Below are positions 18,378-28,148 of a stretch of 64,000 nt of DNA, one piece after another. How positions within the stretch are numbered: position 1 is the stretch's first letter; the number at the start of each line of letters is the position of its first letter. Below the pieces are notes generated by a model, which was given only the letters and a program-made list of their open reading frames with translations, ran no database searches and was not told where the DNA came from. Source of the DNA: Renibacterium salmoninarum ATCC 33209 (GTDB taxonomy: Bacteria; Actinomycetota; Actinomycetes; Actinomycetales; Micrococcaceae); NCBI RefSeq assembly GCF_000018885.1, contig NC_010168.1:1612001-1676000 (forward strand). The letters are read 5' to 3'. The position numbers were made by a program, and so were the translations under genes.

Positions 18378-20353
18378 CTAGCGGTGCTGAGCTACGAACG
18401 CCAAATACTGTTGGCGATTCAGCGGATTACCGTCGGTCCTAGGTCGGGCGGCGGCACTTTTACTACCGGTCGGTACCCAGCCGGGTGCGACGTCGAGGTG
18501 CCGTCGCCAGCGGTCAAATCTGCCAAGCCTTGCGTAACGCAAATAGCCGACGCTGCCGGAAGCACTGCCGTGATCTGGCATCGCTCGGCCGCAATCTCTG
18601 TCGAGGTTGTTTTAGCGCCCGCTCGGCCCAACATGCCAATTACCGCGCTGAAAGCACTCAGCGGAATCTCGAGCGAGATTTCGCTGAGCGGCTCACAGAC
18701 CTCGGTTCCAGCGCGAGCCAAGGCTCGCATGAGCACCAGGGGCAACAACCGCCGGAAATCTCCCGCCGCACTCATCACTGAGTCGTAGGCGGTATGAGTA
18801 ATAGTGACTAAGCAATCGGTGACCTGCCAGCCAGCCAATCCTTGGCTCAAGCAATCTCGTACGGCTTCTGCCAATGCCACGTGAAATGACAGCGGCAGGG
18901 CACCTAATTCGACTTCCAGAGCCACTCTTATTCCAGCGGATGAATCTTCAGGCTCAACCCGAAGACCTATCCCGGCATAAAATGGATTACTCGGACCAAA
19001 GTCTTCTATCGCAGCTCCCACTCCGCGAACTTTCTCGATATACACCACGCGCGGAAGACTAAAATTCGCCTCAATGCCGCACTCGCTCAGCAGTCTTTCT
19101 TAAATGACCTCCTGCTGTATTTGGCCATAAAGATTGACTACCGATTCACCTTCACCCGGATCTAGTCGCGCCCCAACCAGCGGATCTTCATCGGTCAGTT
19201 GCAAGAGCGCCTCATGTAGTCGCCGCTTTTGCGTCGCTAGGCCCGGTCGCACCACGGCCTCAAGGCCAGGCCGTTCAATCTGCGGCATCGTGATCTCTTC
19301 TGATCGGCTACCGAGCTGATCGCCAATCAACAAACCTGTTCGACTAGAAACTAAGGCAATTCGACCGGCGGCTGCTTTGCCATCTAAAAGTTCGGTGCCA
19401 TGGTCAATAACCTGCACTCGCGAAAGCCGCTCTCGAAATGGTTCGCAATCTGCGGCATCAACCCGGCGAAATACCTCAACCGTGTCCTGTGCCTGGACGC
19501 TGCCAGCGTCCAGGCACAGGTAGGCGCTACGACGACCTGATTGATCACGGGCCACCTTGAATACCGTGCCATGCAGCGGCGCCGCTTGATTCGGCTCAGC
19601 AGCAGGTAGCAACCAAGTCAGCGCATCCATAAACTCGCCGACGCCGACTCCGGCCAGCGCTGAACCAAAAAAGACCGGATGGGCTAACCCACTTCGGCTG
19701 GCGCTACCTAGCCAAGTTTCCATCCGGTCAGTAGAACTCCGCTCAACGTTCTTCGGCCCGGCAAGATAGGCCTCCAGTGCCTGTTCGTCCGTCTCGGCAA
19801 GCTCAGCCAAGAGGTTTTCCGGCCCTTCTGAGTGCGCAGACCACGAGCAGATGCTCGCCCCTTTGGCAGACAACCCGCTCACGTAGTTCATCACCGGCAA
19901 CACACCATCAACGCGGGCGCGCAGTTCCTCGATCAACTGAGCATCCCGAGCCCCTGACCGATCAATTTTGTTGATAAAAATCAAACAAGGGATTCGTCGC
20001 TCAGTCAGCACTGAGAGCAACACCCGGCTCTGAGCTTGTAGCCCCTCCACTGCCGAGAGAACTAAGACAGCAGCATCGAGTACCGAAACAGCTCGTTCAA
20101 CTTCAGCCACGAAGTCGGCATGTCCGGGCGTATCTATCACATTTATACGAACGCCACGATGGATGAATGAGGCGATCGCGGAGCGAATCGTGATCCCCCG
20201 ACGGCGCTCAATGTCGTCGTCATCAGTATGGGTGTCGCCGTTATCTACTCGGCCAAGATGGTCAGAGACACCGGCTTTGAAAAGCAGTTGCTCCGTCAGT
20301 GTGGTTTTACCAGCGTCTACGTGAGCGAGAATTCCTAAATTGAGGGTGGGCAT
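18378..20353 (-). pseudogene. TetM/OtrA-type ribosomal protection GTPase, stop and frameshift
   Basis: The N-terminal part has an EF-G type G domain: GILAHVDAGKTTLTEQ, RRRGITIRSA, DTPGHADF and FINKIDR. Length and C-terminal sequence fit the tetracycline ribosomal protection class rather than EF-G proper. Two lesions are visible. A TAA at 19100-19102 (about codon 418) sits inside an otherwise continuous frame (EVI-stop-ERLLSECG). A one-base shift near 18460 separates AGYRPV from the family's last residues, RPRTDGNPLNRQQYL, which lie in another frame and end near 18378. ATG 20353 is preferred over the TTG at 20359. The truncated 417-residue product would lack domains III-V and should not protect ribosomes. 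Confidence 0.85.
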
Positions 20354-20508
20354 GCACAAAGTCCTTTGCGGGAAGGTTCGGATGAATGCTCAAAACTCCG
20401 AACGCTTGGCGCATGTGCTTGCCCTCTCTTGCGCTGGTAATTCGGCGGCCAACGACCACCATCAGATTCAGCGTAACCCGTTGATTAGCGTTTTGTCGCC
20501 ACGCTGGA

Positions 20509-20766
20509 CTAACCGTCCTTGTCTTGCCCGACCTTTGGCAGTTTGTACTTTAGATACTGCCTCAAACCGAAGCCGGCTAAGGACAAAGCCAGAAAACCAA
20601 AACTCACCGTTCCCATGATCACCAAAACCGTTGGTACCCAGGGCAGATCGCCGGTAAAAGAACGGAGGAACATTGACGCAAGGTACAGCAACACAAAGCC
20701 CACCAACCCGATAGCGATCATGCGCTTTCCGGTCTTCAAATGTTTCTGCGGCACTTCATTTTCCAT
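20509..20766 (-). CDS. Small membrane protein
   Basis: An 85-residue protein starting MENEVPQKHLKTGKR with two hydrophobic helices (about 17-36 and 45-70) and a Lys-rich tail. It begins six bases after the GT87 stop and is probably co-transcribed with it. No known family. The frame upstream of 20766 overlaps the GT87 gene and is not used. Confidence 0.55.
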   Translation of the reverse strand: MENEVPQKHLKTGKRMIAIGLVGFVLLYLASMFLRSFTGDLPWVPTVLVIMGTVSFGFLALSLAGFGLRQYLKYKLPKVGQDKDG

Positions 20767-20771
20767 AAGCT

Positions 20772-22025
20772 TCAAATCGCTTGCTGTTGCTGATTGCGAC
20801 GGATTACCTTTCGTAGAATGGGCGCTTTCCAGAAGGCAACCGTCCACCAAATCATGGCGGCGACGCCCCAGAAGACACCGATGCTTGAAGCCATAAGCCA
20901 CAAGGTAGGAATTTGTTTGTCCAAGTTTTGTGAGCCGAAAAGCACCCCGATGGTTTTCGGTGAATAGAGGAAGATCGGGATCGAGGCCAACAAAAGCACC
21001 ATTCCGGAAACACGCAGAGCTTTGCGCTCAATTGACAGGTCAAAAATGTTGCGAGCCAGCACCGGAATCAGCAAAGCAACCCAAACCCAGTGGTGCGACC
21101 AGCTAATCGGCGAAACCAAGAGCATGAGCAACGCGGTTACCGCGATCCCGGTCATCCGCTCGCCCCGCCGCTCAGCCTCGCGCACCACAAGAAATGCCGC
21201 CGCAGTAAGCAAGATTCCCAGCAAAAGCCACGGCGCGTTGACGGCGAAGTCAGGACCAAGGAAGTGCAGAATCGCGCCCTTGATCGAAAGATTATCGACG
21301 TATCCGGCACCACCAATACGTGAGGTATCCGGCAGCAGCTGAAACCAGTACGCAACTGACTCCTTTGGCAAAATAGCGAACCCAAGCGCGATTGTGCCGA
21401 CGAAGCCCAGAACCATGTTCCGCAGGCCCCGCCAGTTGCGTGTTGCCACAAAATATAGACCGAAAACCAAAGGCGTGAGCTTGATACCAGCCGCGATACC
21501 GATCAGGAGCCCGGTAGGCCAGCGCTTCTTATTGATCAGAAAATCAGCCATGACCAGACCGAACAGCAAGATATTGATCTGACCAAAAGCCATCGTCTCG
21601 CGCCACGGGCCGAAGGCCATCACTAAGCCAATGCACACCAAAGCCGCCGGCCGCAGCCAAGGGTGCCTCAGCACGTCCTTGATGCTCTTCTGTCGGGCTA
21701 AGTAGCGGACGGCGAGCAAGCCAGTGAATACTGCAATCACTACAGAAATTGCGATGAATATTGCCAAGCCCACACCCTGACCGCACAAGGCAAGCACCGC
21801 AAAGAATAGGGCCGAAAACGGTGAATAAGTGAAAAGCAGGTTGTTATAAACCGCGCTGTAGAGCTCACCCTTACCTGCCAGCACGCTTTGGCCACCCGAA
21901 ATGTAAACACCAAAATCGAGACCAAAAACCGGGGCTGCGGTAAATGCGCCAAAGATGAGCAGCCCGGCAATGAGCAGAGCGGCCAACGTTACAAGCGTCT
22001 TGGAAAGTGTGGTGCGAAGAGTCAC
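20772..22025 (-). CDS. Glycosyltransferase family 87 membrane protein
   Basis: A 417-residue multi-pass protein with about ten hydrophobic helices. GT87 (DUF2029) enzymes are GT-C fold polyprenyl-phosphate-dependent mannosyl or arabinosyl transferases of actinobacterial envelopes. Supporting patterns are FGLDFGVYISGGQSVLAGK, the acidic first loop typical of the family, then YSPFSALFFAVLAL, FGQINILLFGLVM with GIAAGIKLTPLVFGLYFV, and ISWSHHWVW. The donor and acceptor cannot be told from sequence. It is followed by the small membrane protein at 20509-20766. Confidence 0.85.
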   Translation of the reverse strand: MTLRTTLSKTLVTLAALLIAGLLIFGAFTAAPVFGLDFGVYISGGQSVLAGKGELYSAVYNNLLFTYSPFSALFFAVLALCGQGVGLAIFIAISVVIAVFTGLLAVRYLARQKSIKDVLRHPWLRPAALVCIGLVMAFGPWRETMAFGQINILLFGLVMADFLINKKRWPTGLLIGIAAGIKLTPLVFGLYFVATRNWRGLRNMVLGFVGTIALGFAILPKESVAYWFQLLPDTSRIGGAGYVDNLSIKGAILHFLGPDFAVNAPWLLLGILLTAAAFLVVREAERRGERMTGIAVTALLMLLVSPISWSHHWVWVALLIPVLARNIFDLSIERKALRVSGMVLLLASIPIFLYSPKTIGVLFGSQNLDKQIPTLWLMASSIGVFWGVAAMIWWTVAFWKAPILRKVIRRNQQQQAI

Positions 22026-22144
22026 GAAGATCTATTCTCCCTTATTCTGTGACAAAAAGTCTCCCTGACGTCCATCAAACAGCGAATCCTCAGCTCACCC
22101 CCTGAATTGCCAGCAGTCGGCGGCAGCCGGATTACACTGCCGTT

Positions 22145-22994
22145 ATGCCCGTGTTTATTGACCCACCGATGTGGCCCGCGCACGGGACATTCTTCTCCCA
22201 TCTGATTTCGAATACCTCGTTAGCTGAATTACACGAGTTTGCCGCTAGCGCCGGGATCCCGGTGAAAGCCTTCGACCGGGATCACTATGATGTGCCCCAG
22301 CGCAGATACCAAGATTTGATCGATCAGGGCGCACAAGCAGTCGACGGCGGTCGGCTAACCCGGGTGCTGCTGGCCAGTGGTCTTCGAGTACCGGCCAGAG
22401 CGCGGAATGAATCATTGGAAACTGCGTTGGGAGGCGACTGTTCCGGGGCACGCCAGCATTGGTCGCGAGCTGCTTACCCGATGGGCAGAACCGCAGCGGC
22501 ACTATCATTCGCGTACGCATCTATTGGCGGTTTTGGAAGCAATCTCAGTCTTGGAGGCCACGCCGCCCCGCGCCGTCGTGCTTGCCGTCTGGTTTCACGA
22601 CGCGGTGTATCAAGGGCTGCCTGGTCGTGACGAGGAGGATTCAGCTCGACTGGCTGAAACTGTGCTCGCTGGGGTGGTCCCCGTCGAAGAGATCCGGGAA
22701 ACCGCCCGGTTAGTGCGGCTGACCATTGAGCACAACCCAGGTCCCAATGATTACAACGGCGCGCTACTCTGCGACAGCGACCTGTCCATCCTGGGCTCAT
22801 CGGAGCCCGAATACGCCCACTATTTAGCGGCTGTTCGCCAGGATTACGCACACGTCTCAGATCACGATTTTGCCAAGGGTCGAGCCGCAGTAGTCCTTGA
22901 ATTATTGGCGCTCGATCCGCTATTTAGATTGCCTCAGGCTCAGCAACTTTGGCTTGAGAAGGCGCAGCAGAATCTGCGGTCTGAACTACATTGA
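22145..22994 (+). pseudogene. DUF4031-HD phosphohydrolase fusion, probable frameshift
   Basis: The first part (from 22145) is a DUF4031 domain: MPVFIDPPMWPAHGTFFSHL, SLAELHEFAA, AFDRDHYDVP and LLASGLRVPAR. The second part, in another frame, is an HD-type predicted metal-dependent phosphohydrolase with RHYHSRTHL, AVWFHDAVYQG and CDSDLSILGS. The two overlap around 22407-22432, where a small deletion near a GCGTTGG sequence would explain the change of frame. I recall the fused form in Arthrobacter, so I read this as one gene broken once. A native pair with a second start at 22408 is possible, but no ribosome site supports it. The end overlaps the MarR gene on the other strand by 71 bases. Confidence 0.6.
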
Positions 22995-23434
22995 GTGTGG
23001 ACTGCAGGCTTGCCACCTGTTGAAGCAGTTCGGTAATTTTCTGCTCACCAAGCGATGCCTTAATCTGGGCCGCCCACTGAGTTCGCCGCACCTCAACGAC
23101 TTCCAGCGCCTGCCGGGCGGCCGATGTCAGTTCCAGCACCGGAGCTCGTCGATCAAGGGGATTCAGTGCCCGAAGCAGTAACCCTTTATTGGCTAGGCGA
23201 TTGACGGTCTCCTGCACGCTTTGTCGACGCAGTCCACGCGCCCTAGCCAACTCGGCCGCCGTCGTGCGCTGGCCCGACCCCTCATTGTCGCTTGAGGTAA
23301 CCCAGCACTTGCCACTGTGCCGCCGAAATTCCAGCGGGCTGGGCCAGCTGATCGCCGGCTTGGATGAGTGAGCCGTTGAGCCGGAAGACAGCGTCTACAA
23401 GCAGGGAAACCGAGTCGGAAGTGGAGTCAGGCAT
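22924..23434 (-). pseudogene. MarR-family regulator, frameshifted
   Basis: Start at 23434 (MPDSTSDSVSLLVDAVFRLN). The N-terminal helices and AGISAAQWQVLGYL are followed by a premature TGA at 23282-23284. In the frame shifted by one base the winged helix continues: GQRTTAAELARARGLRRQSV, then VQETVNRLANKGLL and a LDRRAPVLELT wing, to the stop at 22924. Removing one base at the stop rejoins the parts, so this is a single indel. The final 71 bases overlap the 3' end of the HD gene in convergent orientation. It diverges from yccF. Confidence 0.85.
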
Positions 23435-23603
23435 GCTCCATTCACGCTTTTGCGGCAGGCCCCTGTCAACTTCACCATATAGCTTGGACAGAGTGTCTTT
23501 GCCTGAGATCAAACGATAGCGCGCGTTGGGCGTGGCTGAAAGGCGCGCCAATTTCAGGGTTTTCCCGGATGTGGTTACTGCTGAGATCAGGCAGAATCGA
23601 AGT

Positions 23604-24005
23604 GTGAAAACGATTCTAAATGTCATTTGGCTGCTCTTCGGTGGAATCTGGTTGGCGCTGGGCTATGCACTAGCCGGCGTCATTTGCTGCGTCCTCATCA
23701 TCACCATCCCTTGGGGCATCGCTTCGTTCCGGATTGCTGGTTACGCACTATGGCCGTTCGGCCGGATGGTGGTTGATAAGCCCGGCGGCAATGGAATCGC
23801 CGCAACTCTAGGTAACGTCATCTGGCTTTTGGTCGCCGGGATCTGGATCACCATTGGCCATGTATTGACCGCATTCGCAATGGCCATCACGATTATTGGG
23901 ATTCCGCTAGCCATTGCGAATCTGAAGCTCATCCCGGTTTCTTTGATGCCATTGGGTAAGCAAATTGTGCCTACGAGCCAACCGTTCATCGCGGGCTATC
24001 GCTGA
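23604..24005 (+). CDS. YccF domain inner-membrane protein
   Basis: A 133-residue protein made of two repeats of the YccF domain (PF03733): NVIWLLFGGIWLALGYALAG and GNVIWLLVAGIWITIGHVLT, each followed by an ITIPWGIA/ITIIGIPLAIA segment. There are four hydrophobic helices. The start is GTG at 23604, since homologous sequence begins VKTILNVIWLL. Function unknown. It is followed within 10 bases by a long perfect inverted repeat. Confidence 0.85.
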   Translation: MKTILNVIWLLFGGIWLALGYALAGVICCVLIITIPWGIASFRIAGYALWPFGRMVVDKPGGNGIAATLGNVIWLLVAGIWITIGHVLTAFAMAITIIGIPLAIANLKLIPVSLMPLGKQIVPTSQPFIAGYR

Positions 24006-24012
24006 TTCGAGG

Positions 24013-24090
24013 TTTCGGATAGCCAGGCGACTTTGCGTTAGCTAGAAAGAGGCCCTTCTGATTAACGCAAAGTCGCCTGGCTATCCGAAA
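24013..24090. repeat. Long intergenic inverted repeat, family A (copy 2)
   Basis: Arms 24013-24040 and 24063-24090 are perfect 28-base complements around a 22-base loop. The sequence is homologous along its whole length to 3004-3085 (shared GATAGCCAG, TGCGTTAGC, TAACGC, CTGGCTATC). It stands after yccF and before the MerR promoter. There is no T tract. Confidence 0.95.
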
Positions 24091-24109
24091 AGAAATTCCG
24101 ACGCAGGGG

Positions 24110-24140
24110 TTGTGCTGGAGCGCACTCCAGGTCATAGCCT
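24110..24140 (+). promoter_or_regulatory. MerR-type promoter with 19-base spacer
   Basis: A -35 element TTGTGC (24110-24115) and a -10 element TAGCCT (24135-24140) are separated by 19 bases, the stretched spacing of MerR-activated promoters. The spacer holds the dyad CTGGAG-CGCA-CTCCAG (24115-24130). The ATG at 24147 is at or next to the expected transcription start, so the message is probably leaderless. Confidence 0.75.
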
Positions 24141-24146
24141 GAGGGC

Positions 24147-24461
24147 ATGTTTCCGCGGATCGCCCGTGGCGGTGATCGACGCCGAAAGTACACCGAGGGT
24201 GATATCGGCCGAATTATGCTCTTGGTCAAGCTCCGGCGAACCGGTATGTCCGTACACGATATGCAACGCTTCGTGACCCTCCTAGCGGGTGCGGAAGAAA
24301 CGCATCAAGATCGAATGACGCTGCTCTTGGAGCACCGAATTAAGGTGCTGTCGCAACTAGATCAAGTTCAAGCAGACCTGGCCGCCCTGGATCACAAGAT
24401 TGCGTACTACGAAGCCTCTCTTTCCACTGAAGACAACCCCAGCGAAGCCGGAGAAAAATGA
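24147..24461 (+). pseudogene. MerR-family regulator lacking its DNA-binding N-terminus
   Basis: The 104-residue frame begins MFPRIARGGDRRRKYTEGDI, which matches MerR proteins from the wing region onward, then IGRIMLLVKLRRTGMSVHDM and a coiled-coil dimer helix. The first 25-30 residues with the helix-turn-helix are absent, and a TAG stands in frame six codons upstream, so no earlier start exists. The operator-promoter upstream is intact. A deletion just after the original leaderless ATG is the simplest reading. Its stop overlaps the aldo/keto reductase ATG (24458-24461). Confidence 0.75.
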
Positions 24462-25564
24462 TTCACCTTGGCGATAATCTGCAAGTAAGCTCGCTTGGCT
24501 TTGGCGGGATGGCACTCACACCCGTTTACGGTCCGGCTGATCCGACAGAGTCGCTAGCCACGCTGCACCATGCGGTCGACGCCGGAGTGAGCTTTCTCGA
24601 CACGGCAAATGTTTACGGAAATGGCGCCAACGAAGAGCTCATCGCCAATCTGTTGCGCAGCCGTCGCGACGAGGTGCACTTGGCAACCAAGTTCGGAATT
24701 TTGGGCAATCCAGCCGACGGCGGTGTCAGCACTCGTGGCGATGCCAGCTATGTGGCCCAAGCCGCAGAAGAGAGCCTGCACCGGCTGGGCATCGAAACGA
24801 TCGACCTCTATTACATGCACCGCCGAGACACCTCGGCACCAATCGAGGAGACGGTCGGTGCGATGGCCAAGCTCGTGGCCGAAGGAAAAGTCCGCCACCT
24901 GGGCCTTTCTGAAGTTACCGCTGAGGAGCTTGACGCAGCACACAAAATCCATCCGATAGTCGCGGTGCAGAGCGAGTGGTCTATCTGGAGCCGCGATGTG
25001 GAAACCAACATCGTGCCCACCGCGGCCCGGCTTGGCGTGGGGTTTGTGCCCTATTCACCCTTGGGGCGAGGATTTTTGACCGGAACCGTGAACAATTCAG
25101 ATTTGGCAGAAAATGATTTCCGCCGCAAAATTCCGCGATTCGCCAACGGTTCATTCGACGCCAACCATTCCGTGGTCACGGTGGTTCGCTCAATCGCTGC
25201 CCAACTCTCGAGCGACGAATCCCAGGTTAGCCCCGCCCAAGTTGCCTTAGCCTGGCTGTTCGCCCAAGGCCAGAAGCTTAGCTTGCCGGTAGTACCAATC
25301 CCCGGAACTCGCCGAGCGGCGCGAATCGACGAGAATCTTGGTTCGCTCGTTTTGAAACTCAGTGAGCAGCAACTTGCCGCGCTCGACCAGGCGGCGGGCG
25401 TTCTGCCGATCCCAACTGGGTTTCCCAAGGACGCGAGAACAGCTAAAGCTAGCGGCCTGAGGCCCTCCACTGCGCCTCTGCCCCGAACTTATTCGGGCAG
25501 AGGCGTTAGGCTATTGCCACCGGACGACGGCGAGCGCAAGACCTGCGGAGTGGAGAACCTATGA
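24458..25564 (+). CDS. Aldo/keto reductase
   Basis: A TIM-barrel NADPH-dependent oxidoreductase of the YajO/AKR13-like group. Visible are LGFGGMAL, the catalytic Asp-Tyr region FLDTANVYGNGANEELI, Lys in HLATKFG, His in DLYYMHRRD, and VPIPGTRR for cofactor binding. The substrate is unknown. At 368 residues it is longer than usual: the last 35 or so residues (from about 25460) have no family resemblance and are read through a strong hairpin at 25473-25505. The ancestral stop was probably lost nearby. It is coupled to MerR upstream and overlaps the serine hydrolase start by four bases. Confidence 0.85.
   Translation: MIHLGDNLQVSSLGFGGMALTPVYGPADPTESLATLHHAVDAGVSFLDTANVYGNGANEELIANLLRSRRDEVHLATKFGILGNPADGGVSTRGDASYVAQAAEESLHRLGIETIDLYYMHRRDTSAPIEETVGAMAKLVAEGKVRHLGLSEVTAEELDAAHKIHPIVAVQSEWSIWSRDVETNIVPTAARLGVGFVPYSPLGRGFLTGTVNNSDLAENDFRRKIPRFANGSFDANHSVVTVVRSIAAQLSSDESQVSPAQVALAWLFAQGQKLSLPVVPIPGTRRAARIDENLGSLVLKLSEQQLAALDQAAGVLPIPTGFPKDARTAKASGLRPSTAPLPRTYSGRGVRLLPPDDGERKTCGVENL
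25473..25505 (+). terminator. Hairpin inside the 3' end of the aldo/keto reductase frame
   Basis: CGCCTCTGCC pairs with GGGCAGAGGCG around an ATT-containing loop, with one bulged C. The hairpin is strong but no T run follows. It lies within the odd C-terminal extension of the reductase, which suggests it once stood after that gene's stop. Confidence 0.55.
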
Positions 25565-26632
25565 CCATCGAGAGAATGCACCGACGGACCCTCCTTCGCG
25601 GCGGCATTGCGGTGCTTGGCGCAGCGGGCCTTGGCACGATGGGAATTGGCTCAGCTTTTGCCGGATCTGCTCGTCCGCAAGCGGCCACCGTACCGGGTTG
25701 GCTTCCAATGCCAGAGAAACCACAGAACCTCATCGCGAGTTTAACCGGACAAGATGTTGCCCCGGGCAGCGCGGTGGCAATAAGTAATTCCGGCGGCCGG
25801 TTTCTTTCACTCAACGGTTACTCGGATTTAGAAGCTCAAAAACCTTTGCAGATCAGTGATCGATTCGGCTTTCGTAGTGTGACCAAGAGCTTCGTTGGCA
25901 CGGTAATACTTCAGCTCGTTGCTGAGGGTCGGCTCCGTTTAGATGAAGCAAGTTTCAACCACCTTCGTTTGGAACGACGAGTTGCTGCTCAAAGACTCGT
26001 TCGACGAACCCACTGTTTCAGAGCCTGGCACAACCTTTCAGTACATCAATACCAACCCGGTGGTACTGGGTGCAATCATCAAAAAGATCACCGGCAACCC
26101 CTGGGATGTTGAGGTTCACCGCCGGATTAGCATTCCCCTGGGCCTGGGATCGGTCACCAATCCTGCCGATGCAAATCATGTGGCGCCCGCTGCTAAGCCT
26201 TACGATCGCTGGGGACCGATCTCGGCCAGCGACATCTACAGCAATACGCTCTACAGTGCGGCAGGCGCATTGTTCGGCAACATTGCGGATCTGCACACCT
26301 GGGGTTGCGCATTGGGTTCAGGCCTACTCTTACCTCCGTACCTAAACGCTCAGCGCAGAGTCTTCGCGTCCAGCGGATTGGGTAGCGGAAGTATCGGTTA
26401 CGCCTACAATTCCGACGGACTGGCCATCGGCAAGAACAACGGCTGGGTTGGCCATGTTGGCTTCGGCTTGGGCTATGAAGGCTCACCATGCACAACCCAA
26501 AAAATGCCGCCACAATTTCAATTCTGCTCAACAGTTACGGTTCAGGGCTTTTGCGAACTGTGTAACTTTTCCGGGAACTCATCAAAATCTGATTCCGTCC
26601 GGGCGGCTTACGGACTACTATTGCTCAGTTAG
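25561..26632 (+). pseudogene. Serine hydrolase (beta-lactamase/DD-peptidase family), deleted and frameshifted
   Basis: The N-terminus has a twin-arginine type signal (HRRTLLRGGIAVLGAAGLG). The SxxK motif SVTK is at residues 106-109. About 20 residues later the sequence changes frame and roughly 40 residues expected between SxxK and the YxN motif are missing. The second frame resumes with FEPGT-like SEPGTTFQYINTNPVVLGAI (the YxN equivalent) and continues through GWVGHVGF near 26450, after which family resemblance ends, pointing to a further break. No active enzyme can be made. The ATG overlaps the reductase stop. Confidence 0.8.
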
Positions 26633-26682
26633 TAGACCAGAAGACACCCCGTCATCACCGTCGACGCTCCGGAGGCAGACCC

Positions 26683-28125
26683 ATGGCACGCGTAGCCAAC
26701 CCGTACTCGATTTGGCGGCGCAAGCCGATCGATGACATGGACGACGAGTCGCACCAAAGTGGACTTTTCAAGACCCTTGGCCTGTGGCAGCTCACCGCCA
26801 TTGGCGTTGGCGGTATCGTGGGCGTTGGCATCTTCTCGCTGGCTGGCCTGGTAGCGGCTGGTGATCCGAAGAATCCAGCTGCTGGTCCAGCGGTCTTGAT
26901 TTCGTTTTTGATCGCGGGGTTAGCCTCAGCCGCCGCCGCGCTTTCTTACGCCGAATTCGCCGGCATGGTGCCCCGGGCTGGCTCTGCCTACACTTACGGA
27001 TACGTGGCACTTGGTGAGGTCACCGGCTGGTTCATTGGCTGGGATTTGCTACTGGAATACATCGCGATTGTGGCCGTTGTTGCCATCGGTATTTCCGGCT
27101 ACTTTGATGCGTTCCTTTCCGGATTTGGCATTCATCTGCCCACTTGGATGACGCAGACTGCGGACTCACCGGGTGGTTTTATCAACCTGCCAGCAATTCT
27201 GATCTGTTTGCTGGTCACCTTCATTCTGAGCCGCGGCACCAAAGCGCTAGGTCGCTTTGAACTCGTCGCGGTAGCCGTGAAGATTTTGTTGATTCTCTTC
27301 ATCGTGGGTCTGGGCTTGTTCTACATCAATACCAATAACTACTCGCCCTTCACCCCGTTCGGATTTGGCCCGGTTATTGCCGGTGCAGCCACGGTGTTCT
27401 TCGCGGTCTTTGGTTACGACGCCATGAGTACCGCGGCAGAAGAATCGGTTGACGGCAAAAAACACATGCCTAAGGCGATCATTTTGTCTCTGATCATCGC
27501 GATGGTGCTCTATGTCGCGGCAACCTTGGTACTCACCGGAATGCAAAACTTCAAAGATATTGATCCGAAGGCCGGCTTCGCTTTCGCGTTCCAAGGAGTT
27601 GGCCTACCGGTTATTGCGACCATCATTTCGGTCTTCGCGGTGGTTTCCATTCTCACCGTTATGCTGACCTTCTTGTTGGGCGTCACCCGCGTCTGGTTCT
27701 CGATGAGCCGCGATGGCTTGCTCCCGAAGTGGTTCTCCAAAGTGGACCGACGCGGTGTACCGCAACGGGTGACCTGGATTGCCGGCGTCGGCTCTGCGGT
27801 CTTGGCGGGAATCTTCCCGATCCGTGAGGTTGCTGATCTGACCAACATCGGCATTTTGGCCGCTTTTGTGGTGGTTTGCATCGCGGTTATTGTCTTCCGC
27901 TACACTAAGCCGAAAGCGGACCGCACTTTCCGGTTGCCATTTATGCCGGTCGTTCCCGCAATCGGTGTGTTGTTCTCGCTCTTCTTGATTCTGCAATTGC
28001 ACTGGGAAACGTGGCTACGCTTTGTGGTCTGGCTAGTTATCGGCTTGGTTATTTACTTCTTCTATGGTCGGCGGAATTCATTGATGAACCCGGACAGCCC
28101 TCGGCACACGGTCATCAAGGACTAG
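26683..28125 (+). CDS. APC-family cationic amino-acid permease
   Basis: A 480-residue, roughly 12-helix permease of the YfnA/CAT group. It opens with SIWRRKPID, as CAT proteins do, followed by the first helix IGVGGIVGVGIFSLAG, the ALSYAEFAGMVPRAGSAYTY motif, and FAVFGYDAMSTAAEE in helix 6. It probably imports basic or branched amino acids by proton symport; the exact substrate is not readable. A good GGAGG site precedes the ATG. It looks intact, with no partner genes. Confidence 0.9.
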   Translation: MARVANPYSIWRRKPIDDMDDESHQSGLFKTLGLWQLTAIGVGGIVGVGIFSLAGLVAAGDPKNPAAGPAVLISFLIAGLASAAAALSYAEFAGMVPRAGSAYTYGYVALGEVTGWFIGWDLLLEYIAIVAVVAIGISGYFDAFLSGFGIHLPTWMTQTADSPGGFINLPAILICLLVTFILSRGTKALGRFELVAVAVKILLILFIVGLGLFYINTNNYSPFTPFGFGPVIAGAATVFFAVFGYDAMSTAAEESVDGKKHMPKAIILSLIIAMVLYVAATLVLTGMQNFKDIDPKAGFAFAFQGVGLPVIATIISVFAVVSILTVMLTFLLGVTRVWFSMSRDGLLPKWFSKVDRRGVPQRVTWIAGVGSAVLAGIFPIREVADLTNIGILAAFVVVCIAVIVFRYTKPKADRTFRLPFMPVVPAIGVLFSLFLILQLHWETWLRFVVWLVIGLVIYFFYGRRNSLMNPDSPRHTVIKD

Positions 28126-28148
28126 TGCAGCACGGCTAGGCTAGGAGT

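Noticed and set aside
3004..24090. CRISPR array made of the shared palindromes
   Set aside because: The copies are single, 21 kb apart, with no regular spacers and no cas genes.
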